Below the pieces are notes generated by a model. The model was not told where the DNA came from, did not search any database, and saw only the letters and a program-made list of their open reading frames with translations. Positions 1 through 9,210 of a DNA stretch of 64,000 bases are shown here, piece by piece. The translations under genes and the position numbers were made by a program. This stretch comes from Pyxicephalus adspersus (Eukaryota > Chordata > Amphibia > Anura > Pyxicephalidae), in assembly GCF_032062135.1 (NCBI RefSeq), contig NC_092859.1, positions 125,090,033 through 125,154,032 of the forward strand, read 5' to 3'. Positions within the stretch are counted from its first letter, which is position 1. Each line of letters begins with the position of its first letter.

Positions 1-514
1 TTTTAAGTCAGGAAAAAATAATACCATTGGATCATGTCCATTGTAGGCAACAGCGTTTAAGAATTGCTGGATTTTATAGGAAATTTAATTCAGAATCTTC
101 CCAAAAAATATACTTTTTCATTAATTAATCAAGCGATGAATATTTGTAGGCACTTTCAGTATATGTTTAAGGTAAGTTTTCTCTTCAAACATTTACTCAT
201 ATTAAATAAGGACCAAAACTTCATGCGTTTGTTCCTAAGCAGTAAAAATATACACAATGAAGTCAGAATTACATAGTGATTAGGCAATAAATACACAGCA
301 TGGCACTGTATTTATGATTAGGATTGGTGCCTTGTACACCACGTCTACCTGCTCAGCAGTATATTCTAGCTTGCTATGTCCCATCCCTATAAAATTACAC
401 CCTCAGATTCCAATTCCGTGAATTGATGAACTGACTGCCGTGCATCATGTTGTCTTACTGACGTCCCTGTGCCATTAAACATATAGAAATATTTTTCATT
501 TTACTTGTCCAATT
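1..514. other. intergenic, nothing recognised
   Basis: AT-rich sequence with only short chance open frames. No repeat, RNA gene or coding similarity was recognised. Confidence 0.6.
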
Positions 515-748
515 GGGCCTGATTTTTTTAAAGCTCCTAAAGACTGGAGAAGATAGACTATACATTGAAAAGCTTGGTGTTCCAGCAAACCCAGAATGGA
601 TTTGGTTTAGGACTAGAAATATTTGGCACAATCGCCAATCATATAGCAAATTATTTTTACCAAATTATTTTCAGGTTTGCTGGATCACCCAGCTTCTCCC
701 ACTACAGTTATCTCCTCCAATCTTAGAAAGCTTTATTAAATCAGGCTC
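515..748. repeat. palindromic MITE, copy 1
   Basis: The left end begins GGGCCTGATTT and the right end finishes AAATCAGGCTC, its approximate reverse complement. The inner arms also pair: 'tccagcaaacccagaatgg' on the left against 'caggtttgctggatcaccc' on the right. The same design recurs at 13113, 23369, 30699, 46139 and 53819. A short non-coding element with long inverted repeats and several dispersed copies fits a non-autonomous DNA transposon. No coding potential; superfamily not determined. Confidence 0.8.
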
Positions 749-1524
749 ATTGTGTCAGTCTGTAAATCTCTGGCTAATTTCCTTGGATCCAAATAAATAA
801 TACCACAACGCAAACAATACAAATACTCAGTTAATCCAGCAGGTGGCCAATGACAGCCTGTCATCATCCGTCCAATGGATCGGCTGAGCCGTGCGCTAAT
901 CCTGTCATTATTAGGTAGACCTAGGGCCATTTCCCATTGATTTCAGTGAGAATAGTTTTGAGTAACAGAATCAACCTAAATATTTGGATCAATTCAGTCA
1001 AACTGTCAGCAAACCAAACAGAAGCAAATTTGACTAACACTACCAATGACTATTGTTGTGTACAGTTGATGTTTTTAAAATCTTGTCTAAACTAATCATT
1101 AATTTAGTTTATAAGGCTTCAGGAGCAATCAGACACTAAAAATGTTGAACAAACAATTATTACAGCTTTGGCAAACCTTGAGGAAATACCAGCTGTGCTT
1201 TTAGCTTTGCAAGATGTCTGACACAATGTACATTGGACCATGTTCAGCTTTCATTATTAGTTTTACTGGAGCAGTATACAGTATGACAAATAATATGCAA
1301 TACTTGTCTGTGGTCTCAATTCTGAAGAAATTCATTAAAAAAAGATTTGCACTCTCCCCATTACTGTATAATTGAAGTTGAAATCACCTTTAATAAACCT
1401 TTAAAATAAGTCTGGAAAATAGAGCGTCATAAATTTATACATATTTCCAGATAAGGGTTTATCAAGTATTCTTCTAAACTGGTAAAGCTAAAGAACTATT
1501 ATAGGATAAGTTTGACTGCATATA
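749..1524. other. intergenic, nothing recognised
   Basis: AT-rich sequence between the MITE and the SINE. No gene or repeat was recognised. Confidence 0.5.
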
Positions 1525-1850
1525 CAGCAGCACAGTGGCTCAGAGGTTAGCACTTTTGACTTTGCAGTGCTAGGTTCCAGGTTAAAATCCCAGCCAGGGC
1601 ACCATCTGCACAGAGTTTGCAGGTTCTCCCCGTGTCTGTGTGGGTTTCCTCCCACATTCCAAAAACGTGCAGTTAGTTTTTTTGCCTTCCCTCCAAAATA
1701 TTGACCTTGGACTATGTTAATAACATATGACTATGATAAGGACATTAGATTGTGAGCCCCTTTGAGGGACAGCTAGTGACATGACTACGGACTTTGTACA
1801 GTGCTGCTTAATATGATGGCACTGTATAAATACTGTGTAATAATAATAAT
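1525..1850 (+). repeat. tRNA-derived V-SINE-like SINE
   Basis: The head carries a Pol III A-box-like GTGGCTCAGAGG (1535-1546) and a B-box-like GGTTAAAATCC (1580-1590), in which the usual CG of GGTTCGAATCC has become AA. A central block containing 'ctccccgtgtctgtgtggg' resembles the V-SINE core shared by fish and amphibian SINEs. The tail ('tgtgagcccctttgaggga' ... 'gcactgtataaatactg') resembles LINE-derived tails and ends in a (TAA)n run. It looks full length but mutated. Tail fragments of the same kind occur at 21203, 35563 and 55084. Confidence 0.85.
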
Positions 1851-2500
1851 ATATAAAATTTAAGTTTACCATAACTCAATTTAAAGCCTAGGAAATTTTA
1901 TTCTTGGTAATCTTAATTCAAAGTCATTTTTTTGTAATGATAGATTCTCCTAAAAAATGTGACAGTTACTTTTACACCTCTCGGGCATAATTAAGATGTT
2001 TAAATTTATTTTAACATCTCCCTATCTTTTTAAACAAAGGACTTTCAACTAATTTATGTGACTTGTAAAATTTCATTTTTGTCAAAAGATAAAAGAGCTT
2101 GGACTAATTAACTTCACTATATTATTTACAGGGGCTATGTTATGGGATGGGCATTTGGGACAGATACACTTGTTTTCCAGAGTAAAAGCTCTCTCAATGG
2201 GAAGCTAGTACTCTGCAACTTTGCTTACTGATTACAAGTCTCTAAAAAAATCTTCTAGGACAAACCAATTATTTAGGAATAATAGAGGAACATAGAGTAT
2301 AAGGCTCTGTAGAGATGGTGAATGTTGTTGCTAGAGACTATTGTTTGGCATTATCTCAGGTAAAAATCTAATGTCTGTACAGGTGTCCCACAAGGTCATT
2401 TAGTTATTTTAACTATAGTCCCCACAACACTGCTGCAGTTCATTCTTACCCTCCCTTCTTCATGGAATAAAATGAAAATGCCTGAAAGTTGCCAAGCAGC
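1851..2500. other. intergenic, nothing recognised
   Basis: AT-rich DNA up to the target-site duplication of the copia element. No gene was recognised. Confidence 0.5.
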
Positions 2501-2505
2501 CTTTC

Positions 2506-2747
2506 TGTTTGTCATTATATTAAGAGATGGGACAACCGGCATATTAATGTTCTCTGATCTTATATTGTGAACTCCTGCACACAGACACCATGCTTCTCTT
2601 CCATTAGGAAGTCTTTCTTCAGAAGAACAACCGAATTAAACTTTATTAATCACATTCTCAACAAACAGACAATATTGTCACATGACAAAGGTTCAGTATG
2701 AGATATAAAACTGTATATGAGTATACACAATATTACATATCCTAACA
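2506..2747 (-). repeat. copia 3' LTR
   Basis: About 240 bases, aligning along its length with 5541-5776. The outer edge abuts the CTTTC duplication. The inner edge abuts a purine-rich tract on the minus strand, as expected for the plus-strand primer. By eye there are well over a dozen substitutions plus small indels relative to the 5' LTR. Confidence 0.9.
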
Positions 2748-2843
2748 CCCCATCTTGCTCTTACACTTCTGGAAAGTTATAAGTTTAGTTCAATCATCAA
2801 TGTACACTGGTTTTTACTCCAAAAATATAACTTTTACATTTTT

Positions 2844-4975
2844 CTATCTTAAACTCTGTATTGGTTTTGTCATAACATCAGCTACCATGTCAATTGAAGA
2901 ACAAGACTCAAGAGTTACCTTGCCCTCATTTAAAGCAGAAGTAAGAAAATGATATTTGATAATAATATGTTTGCATCTTTAAGGATAAACTGGATTATTT
3001 GTGATAGCTATTACACTTTGGTTGTCTTCAAACCTTCTGGTTGATCAAAATAAATCAGTTGGGGCATGTATATAGGCTGTTTTCACATCCATTTGATCTA
3101 GGACTATGTCATATTGTACTGCCATTTGCTGTAAAATACATAAAGAAATAAAATTTGCAGTTGGAGAAAAGGTCTCCATGTAATCTACTCCTTTATTTGA
3201 TTGTAACCTTTTGCTACATACCTAGCTTTGTATACTTTAGATCCATCTGCATTGACTGAATTTTTACTTTCTGGTAGGGTGGTCAATGTAAAAGTTTAAT
3301 TCTTCTTTAGTGAATCCATCTCATCTTTCATTGCATTTAACCAAGCCTGTGACTTGGGTAATTATATGGCTTTCCTAACATTTTGAGGTACCTCATGTTC
3401 TCTGTAACATTAATCAATATTTGTCAGTATCTGATCATTACGATGTGACTCTAGTACATAGTCACCTAGATACTGAGGGGCTTTTCTTTCTCTTTTTGGG
3501 TATCGTGGACAATGGCTGTCTTGTGTCTGGCCATCATCTTTGTCCTCTTTATTTCTGACTTCGGAAACTGGGCACTCGTTTGTATTAGAACTGGATATGG
3601 GGTATACAGTTCTTTGCCCATAAATATCATCATCATTATTTGACAGATCAGTCTGGGTTTGTCTTTCAATCACACTCTTTGTAATAATCTTTACTAGTCT
3701 GTAATTAAAACACCTGTTATGAATCATAGCATCAGTCATTACTGCATATGTCCATAACTCTTTTGGTAGTTTACTTCCTTTTAACATACATCTTGCCTTC
3801 TCGAAAAGTGTTCTCCAGTTTCTCTCAGCAGTCCCATTTTGATGAGGTGAGTAAGGTGATGAGGTCTCATGTCTTATGCCCTTCTTCTGAGCAATGACTG
3901 TAAATCTTTTGATGTAGTTTCAGTACCATTGTCAGACCTTTTACATTTAATAGTCCCATAGGGTGCTGTATCTGCAATGAACTTCTCTGTGGCCAACACT
4001 GTGTCATTCTTACTTTTCAGAAAGTGCACAAACACTGCACCAGAATGATCATCAGTGAATGCAATGGCATATCTAAATCCATATTTTGTTTTTGGGTCAA
4101 TAGGGCCTGCTATGTCACTGTGTAATAGTTCAAGTGGGTGTTTTGCTCGGGTGTCAGACTCTCTATTTCTGTTCTGAACAAATTTTCCCTAGGTACAAAT
4201 CTCACATCTCAGGTTAGACTTATCAACCTTACCCTAATGTTCATTCCTTCTACTACATTTTGTATTTTTAAGATATCATCATAATTACAGTGACCAAAGA
4301 TTTCATGCCAAGTTTGAATATCATACCAACCATGACAAGCCTGTTGACTTAATGATGAATTTGTTACCGTTCCTTTGGACCTATACGCTACTGTCTTGCT
4401 GGAATTCAACAGATGCACCATTCCTTGTTGCTGCTTCAACTGAGAAAGTATCCTGTGGATATCTAGGGATATACAGTGCGTTTTGTAACATTGTCTTTAC
4501 TCGATTTCCCTCACTGTCGGTCAAGCATACTTCTGCGTTGCCTCTCTGGAGTGCTATACCGGAAGTCTTTTTCCCATCCGCCACTCCATGTAGTGTTTCT
4601 CTGGCTTAAATGTGTCGTCACATCTTTTAAATCTTTTAATGTCTGTAATAATATGCGATGTCGCTCCAGTATCAACCATTAGCCCCTTAGATATTAAATT
4701 GTTTGACTGATTTTCACTTATTTTGAAGGCAAATGTTTGCTCTGTATCATCAATCACTTGTTTTACATCGTCCCGTGCTTTCCGCCTGCAAAATGTCTCT
4801 TTGTGAGTGGAAGTCTTGCAATAGTTGCACCACTGTGCCCTCCTTTTATATGAATTGCATGGGCATGCTTTAGCTCTTTGGTCCTTTTGATCACAATTGT
4901 AGCAGACAAGAGTAATGTCTTTCTTCCTTGCTGTTGTAACAGGGGTACTTGTTTTCATTACATTATCAGTACTTG
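2844..4975 (-). pseudogene. copia pol pseudogene (PR-IN-partial RT-RNase H end)
   Basis: Minus-strand remnants in order. Zinc knuckles: CYNC...QRAKAC, with Q in place of the zinc-binding His, then an intact CNYC...H...C (about 4958-4780). Protease motif VDTGATSH (about 4680). GAG-pre-integrase WHEIFGH (about 4300). Integrase core with LLHSDIAGP, KRSDNGTE and GTAERNW, giving the D, D and E residues (about 4130-3810). KLPKELW follows, then a linker, then DVKTAYIHA from the start of RT (about 3085). The RT then stops and joins directly to DNQSVIAI and a VADVMTKP-type RNase H end (about 3025-2860). The YVDD active site is absent. There are in-frame stops (for example after CEICT near 4190) and several frameshifts. 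The last stop is at 2844-2846. Confidence 0.88.
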
Positions 4976-5549
4976 GGCTTACCCGTATTTTTCAGTATCT
5001 TCAAAACTTCCTAACTGTGTTTTAAAGTCAGAAAAGGTCATTGTTCAATCACCTTGTGTTACATGTATGGCAAAGGGTGTAAATGTCTCAGGCAAGCCTT
5101 TTAGAATCATAGCAATGAGCAGACCATCAGTCTCTCCAGCATATAGATATAGTCTGTGACTCTAAGATTCAGCTTTCTGAAGTGATGTTAACTCTGTGTA
5201 TAAGCTAATTTTTCAAGGCTTACCTTTGCCAGCATAGTGATTTCCCAGAATCTTCAATGATTTACTTCCATCATCCGCTGCTTCTCTCATAATCAGAGAC
5301 AGACATTTGTTATCTAGGAATCGAATTAGGCATAAGCTTCCTATTGCTTATTTCTGTCCTTGTCTAGGTCTGCTTCATCTGAAGGTTCATGCAGGATGGT
5401 TTCTTAAGGATTCATCAGGTGCAGGTGTCTAAGAATTTTGTTCCTAAAAACTTTGTTTCCTATAGTTCATAAGCCTTTTCATCTCCATCAAAGAGCAGTC
5501 TGTTCCATCGGTTTCCTCCATCTCTTCTGGGCCCATAACCTGTTGCCAT
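4976..5549 (-). pseudogene. copia gag pseudogene
   Basis: A minus-strand open frame starts at an ATG at 5549-5547, inside the 5' LTR, and reads through the LTR edge and primer site into RWNRLLFDGDEKAYEL. This matches the loose FDG...Y..W pattern at the start of copia capsid proteins. A TAG follows at once, where a Trp codon is expected. Further gag-like pieces appear in shifting frames: ILHEPSDEADLDKD near 5400-5360, then LIMREAADDG near 5290-5265, then [15 protein letters not shown] near 5100-5045. The parts read as a normal copia capsid broken by several indels and stops. It runs into the zinc knuckles annotated with pol. Non-functional. Confidence 0.8.
5527..5540 (-). promoter_or_regulatory. 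copia primer binding site (half-tRNA iMet type)
   Basis: The minus-strand sequence GGTTATGGGCCCAG directly follows the 5' LTR. On the plus strand it reads CTGGGCCCATAACC, which is the anticodon stem-loop of vertebrate initiator tRNA-Met rather than its 3' acceptor end. Drosophila copia is known to prime from a cleaved initiator tRNA at this internal position, so the match fits the family. The identification rests on recalled tRNA sequence and should be confirmed by alignment. Confidence 0.85.
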
Positions 5550-5776
5550 TATAATAAGAGATGGGACAACCGGTATATTAATGTTCTCTGATTTTATATT
5601 GTGAACACAGGCACCATGCTTCTCTTTCTTCAGAAAGTCTTTCTTCAGAAGAACAACCGAGTTAAACTTTATTAAACACATTCTCAATAACAAACAGATA
5701 ATATTGTCACATGACAAAGGTCCAGTATGAGATATAAAACTGTATAAGAGAATACACAATATTATATATCTTAACA
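5541..5776 (-). repeat. copia 5' LTR
   Basis: Partner of 2506-2747. On the minus strand it starts TGTTAAGATA and ends GGCAACA. AT-rich TATA-like sequence lies in its first part. Its last codons contain the probable gag start. The outer edge abuts the CTTTC target duplication at 5777-5781. Confidence 0.9.
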
Positions 5777-5781
5777 CTTTC

Positions 5782-6659
5782 TGTACCGTCCTTGTTTGTT
5801 CTTACTATTATCCAAATCAATCACTATCTATATTATTATCAACTGTTTCAATGATTGAGCATCTGTACAATCCTCTCATGACTAAGGGGAGTATTGGCTA
5901 TAACTGGTTAGTTGGTGTAATGGAGTCACAGGGGAAGATACAAGGTGCTGATGAGAGATTCTGGAAAGGTCGGCTAGAGGGAGAAGTTGTCCCACCCATC
6001 CTTGTTTCAATATTTAAAAAGATCATAGAGATATTTTTTTCTTTTCATAATGGCTTGGCAAATGTTCGTGGCACTATAGAAAATCTTCAGATGGGATCCT
6101 ATTCGGTGACCCCCTTGTGGCGTGTTGACTCTACTAGATGGGGGTCCTTGAGCTGGAGGCAATGGGGCAGGGGACAGGGAGTCTCATGGAATCAACAGAA
6201 CAAAAAAACAAAAAAAATAATTTACAGACTATTTTACACAGAACATTCCTTATATCAATCTTCAAAAATAGGAAAAAGCAATAGATAAAATAATTTCTTT
6301 TTAATAGTGACATTATCTCTCTTTCTGAAATTTATAACAGTAAAATCTGGATCAAGACTTGGTTACTGCAAAGGGAATATTGATATTTTAAACAGTCTTT
6401 TGAAATGAGAAAATGTGCATATATAGAAGCTTGTAGTATTGATTCTTGATTCTACAAGGGACACTAACCTTTCATGGATACAATGGGGGGGTATGTCATA
6501 TCCTTTTAAGGAAAAAATAATTTTGTTCTTATCTGTTTATTGGGACAATATTTAGGACCCTAGAAGATAATATATGATATACTTTTGTATATCATACAAT
6601 ATTTACAATATAAACTTTTGTATTGTGATGAGTTCTTACCTGTTGAATCACTAAATAAG
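5782..6659. other. intergenic, nothing recognised
   Basis: Contains a 145-codon plus-strand open frame (5851-6288) with no motif I recognise and no sign of selection. I treat it as chance or an unidentified repeat remnant. Confidence 0.4.
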
Positions 6660-7640
6660 GTTTTAATTTCTTTTTTTTTTTTTCTTTAGGACTCTTTAGA
6701 TGTCTTAAAGAGGTACAATGGTTACAGGGCTTATTTTCCAGAAACAACAAGTGATTATGAAAAGGTTACAGGAAAACAGGGGTTATTTAGATCTCAATTG
6801 AAGGATCATTAGATAACAGCCGATAGGCATACCAAGAAATCTTAATAAATAAAGATACAATGCGTTTTCTGGTATTGCCAGGTTGGAATGTAGGACTCAG
6901 ATACTGCAAAGAAGGCGTCCGCCTTCAGCTTTTTATCCAAAGATGTTTTTATCCAGTACTTTTGAAATACATGTTGTAAAAAAGGGAGAGTCCTGACTTA
7001 TCTACTTATGCAAAATTGACTTTTTGGCCGCCAGTGATATAACTTACCACTGGGGTTAGTGGTAAATAGTTTACCATACAGCACAAAGCATATGATGCTA
7101 CCAGCTTCAGAAATGTTTGATGTTAGGGCATTTCCATAACATGTGGAATAGATCAGCCTCAGGTGCTCCACATTTCAAGCACTGGGGGGGGGGTACAAGT
7201 CCCAGAGATGTTTAGCCCATCTACCCATGCCTGATATACTTATTCTGTAATCTAAGGGCAGTCTGTACCTTTCATACACATCTGCTATTGCCCGTCTCCC
7301 TGGGTTTGGTGCGAACAGCAGCTTATCTAGCAGGTTAGCCCAATCTCTGCCTGAAAATTTTCAGATAATGGTTGTCAGGTAGCATCTTATCTGAAGATAA
7401 ACAAATATTTCTACTCCCAAGAAGGGGTACAGCGTACATGCCGCTGCATGAGAAATTGTATTTTTAGTTAAGCTGTTTACAAAGTATTTACCTCTCAAAG
7501 GGCAGGAATCTTGGCTGGCACTATCAGATGTCCCATGGAACATAACTGGGAAGTCTTTGTTCCCCCACAATGGTAACAAGAGAGAGGAATGGCTGTTTAG
7601 TTGGAACCAATTTCTATGTTTATGCCATACATACCAGCTC
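6660..7640 (-). pseudogene. L1-like LINE ORF2 3' end, 5'-truncated (copy A)
   Basis: Read on the minus strand, this is the C-terminal part of an L1-type ORF2: PLWGNKDFPV and EIFVYLQIRCYL near 7590-7370, then a CxxCG...H....CP zinc-knuckle-like segment with LFHMLWKCPN near 7180-7110. Stops and frameshifts break it. It continues into a 3' untranslated stretch ending in a poly(A) tract, seen as a T run at 6670-6683 on the plus strand. The EN and RT domains are missing, the usual 5' truncation from incomplete target-primed reverse transcription. The left boundary is good; the right boundary, near 7640, is approximate. Confidence 0.78.
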
Positions 7641-7649
7641 AAGTACAAA

Positions 7650-8625
7650 AGGGGATTTTCAAGTATTTACAATTTACAAATACATATTACAGATTAGTAA
7701 AAAGAAAAAACAAAAATCAAATACAACCAATTAGAAGTGAACGGGGAATTAATGATAAAAACACTGAAATAGATTACCATTTTACATAAGTTAAACAGTG
7801 CTCCTTGCTTGTTCTATACCTAGTAAGCTAAACAAAAAGATATCAACTGAGGTTTGAAAAAGAAAAAAAAAGCAATAGAAACAGTTATATCAGTTCTATG
7901 GGGGGATCACTTTCCAATACCAAGATGTATAGCAAAAACAATTATATAACCAAGTCTTTGTTTAGATGTTGAGTGTGTTGATAACATTTTCCCATGTTTC
8001 AAAGAAAAGAACAGCTTTCATGTCTTTATGTAAGGAGACCTCAGTCCATTCCATTTTAAATAGTTGTTGCATTTTTTCTAGAGATAGGGGCATTATTGGT
8101 GGGGTGGGAGTCAGCCAACAATAAAAAAATCATTTTTTTGCAACCGCAGATAATTAGAGCGCCAATCTTTTCGCCCTTCTGGAAAAGTGAGTCCTGTAAC
8201 TCTTGACTATACTAAAAAGTGCCCACTCTGGCACCGCAAGAAATTTAGTAAATGGTTTTGAATATAATTGATCAATTGATACCAGAATCGCTTTACTACC
8301 GGGCACTTCCACAGATTGTGATAGAGAGATGCCGCCTGTGGTCCACATTTAAGACATTTATCTGATATAGGATCGCTTGAGGGAGATGTAATTTTTTATG
8401 GAAAAAGATGTCCTGAATTGGACAGCCGGTATAGCCTTCCAAAAGGCACGGTACATTTTCTGGAGGCCCAAGTCAGAAATATTACACCCATACCCACTCT
8501 CCCTAGAGTAATCTAAATTGGTTCCACAAAATTGGTAGTACTTTGATATTACCATGGTAGGGGCCAGCACAGTATCGAGGGGGTTGTGGCAGTCAGTCGG
8601 TGACAATAAGTTTTTTTTCTTTTAA
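7650..8625 (-). pseudogene. L1-like LINE ORF2 3' end, 5'-truncated (copy B)
   Basis: Minus-strand reading gives a second ORF2 C-terminus: CLKCGPQAASLYHNLWKCPV near 8350-8290, followed by LDQ/W-rich sequence typical of the L1 tail, and a stop at 7962-7964. The upstream part (8606-8358) matches the same family region but includes breaks. Sequence between 7650 and 7961 is probably its 3' UTR; the exact end is unclear and no clean poly(A) was found. It lies just upstream, in element orientation, of copy A, so two truncated copies sit in tandem. Confidence 0.7.
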
Positions 8626-8919
8626 GTTCAACTTTTGTATGACACTTCAAATGTCATATATTAATTATTATATTTATTATTATTTTTATTAATAATGAAA
8701 AACTGAAATGGATCCCTGCAAAGAGTCATTTTAAATCTGTGCTTTATCTCCCAAATACTCACTCCTTGTTCATTTTACACTTAATCAATTTGGTATTTGC
8801 AATACAGCTACTTTTAAGATTTGTTTTCATCCCCTTATGCTGATCTAAAAAATCAAGATCGCAGAAACAGTCACTCAACCATATTCATCAATGAGAAAAA
8901 AATCTGTAAGGAGCTATTT
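8626..8919. other. intergenic AT-rich spacer
   Basis: Mostly A/T with TTATTA-rich runs. No gene was recognised. Confidence 0.5.
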
Positions 8920-9210
8920 CTAGGATTAAGAGTAGTTTACAATTGTACATCGCTTGTCGTCCAACGCCCAAACAATTTCCTGGTGGATCCATGGAGGATG
9001 GACGATGGACGATGAACGATCGTAATAAAAGTGAAGGGCAGAGAGTTCAGAGGGGTGCCGCTCCATTATTCTCCCCCCTCCCCACTTCATAGCAAAACTG
9101 TGCTGTATGTACAACACTTGTTCATGCAACATGCAGTTGTTAGTCGTTGGAAAGGGTTGTGAAAAATCCTTTCAAACGACAATGATTGCACGTGTGTACA
9201 TAGCCTTAGT
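8920..9210. repeat. MITE-like element with degenerate inverted ends
   Basis: The left end ('tacaattgtacatcgcttg'...) and the reverse complement of the right end ('tacacacgtgcaatcattg'...) match at roughly two thirds of positions. Between them are a GGACGATGGACGATGAACGA stretch and a GC-rich centre unlike the AT-rich flanks. The form suggests a non-autonomous DNA transposon. No second copy lies in this window, so the call rests on the inverted ends alone. Confidence 0.5.

Larger units (their letters stand above)
2506..5776 (-). mobile_element. Ty1/copia LTR retrotransposon, internally deleted
   Basis: The element is bounded by two similar LTRs (2506-2747 and 5541-5776), each TGTT...AACA in minus-strand orientation, and flanked by the direct repeat CTTTC (2501-2505 and 5777-5781). 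Reading 5' to 3' on the minus strand it holds a tRNA primer site, gag, two zinc knuckles, an aspartic protease motif, integrase, the start of RT, the end of RNase H and a purine-rich tract (AAGATGGGG) beside the 3' LTR. Integrase before RT is the copia order. At about 3.3 kb it is shorter than usual for the family because most of RT/RNase H is missing. Stops and frameshifts run throughout, and the LTRs differ at many sites, so it is an old, dead copy. Confidence 0.93.

Noticed and set aside
1525..1600. tRNA gene
   Set aside because: The A- and B-box-like sequences belong to a SINE head; the cloverleaf is not maintained and a SINE body follows.
5851..6288. 145-codon open frame as a possible host gene
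   Set aside because: No recognisable domain, no splice context and no second copy. Length is within chance for this much sequence.
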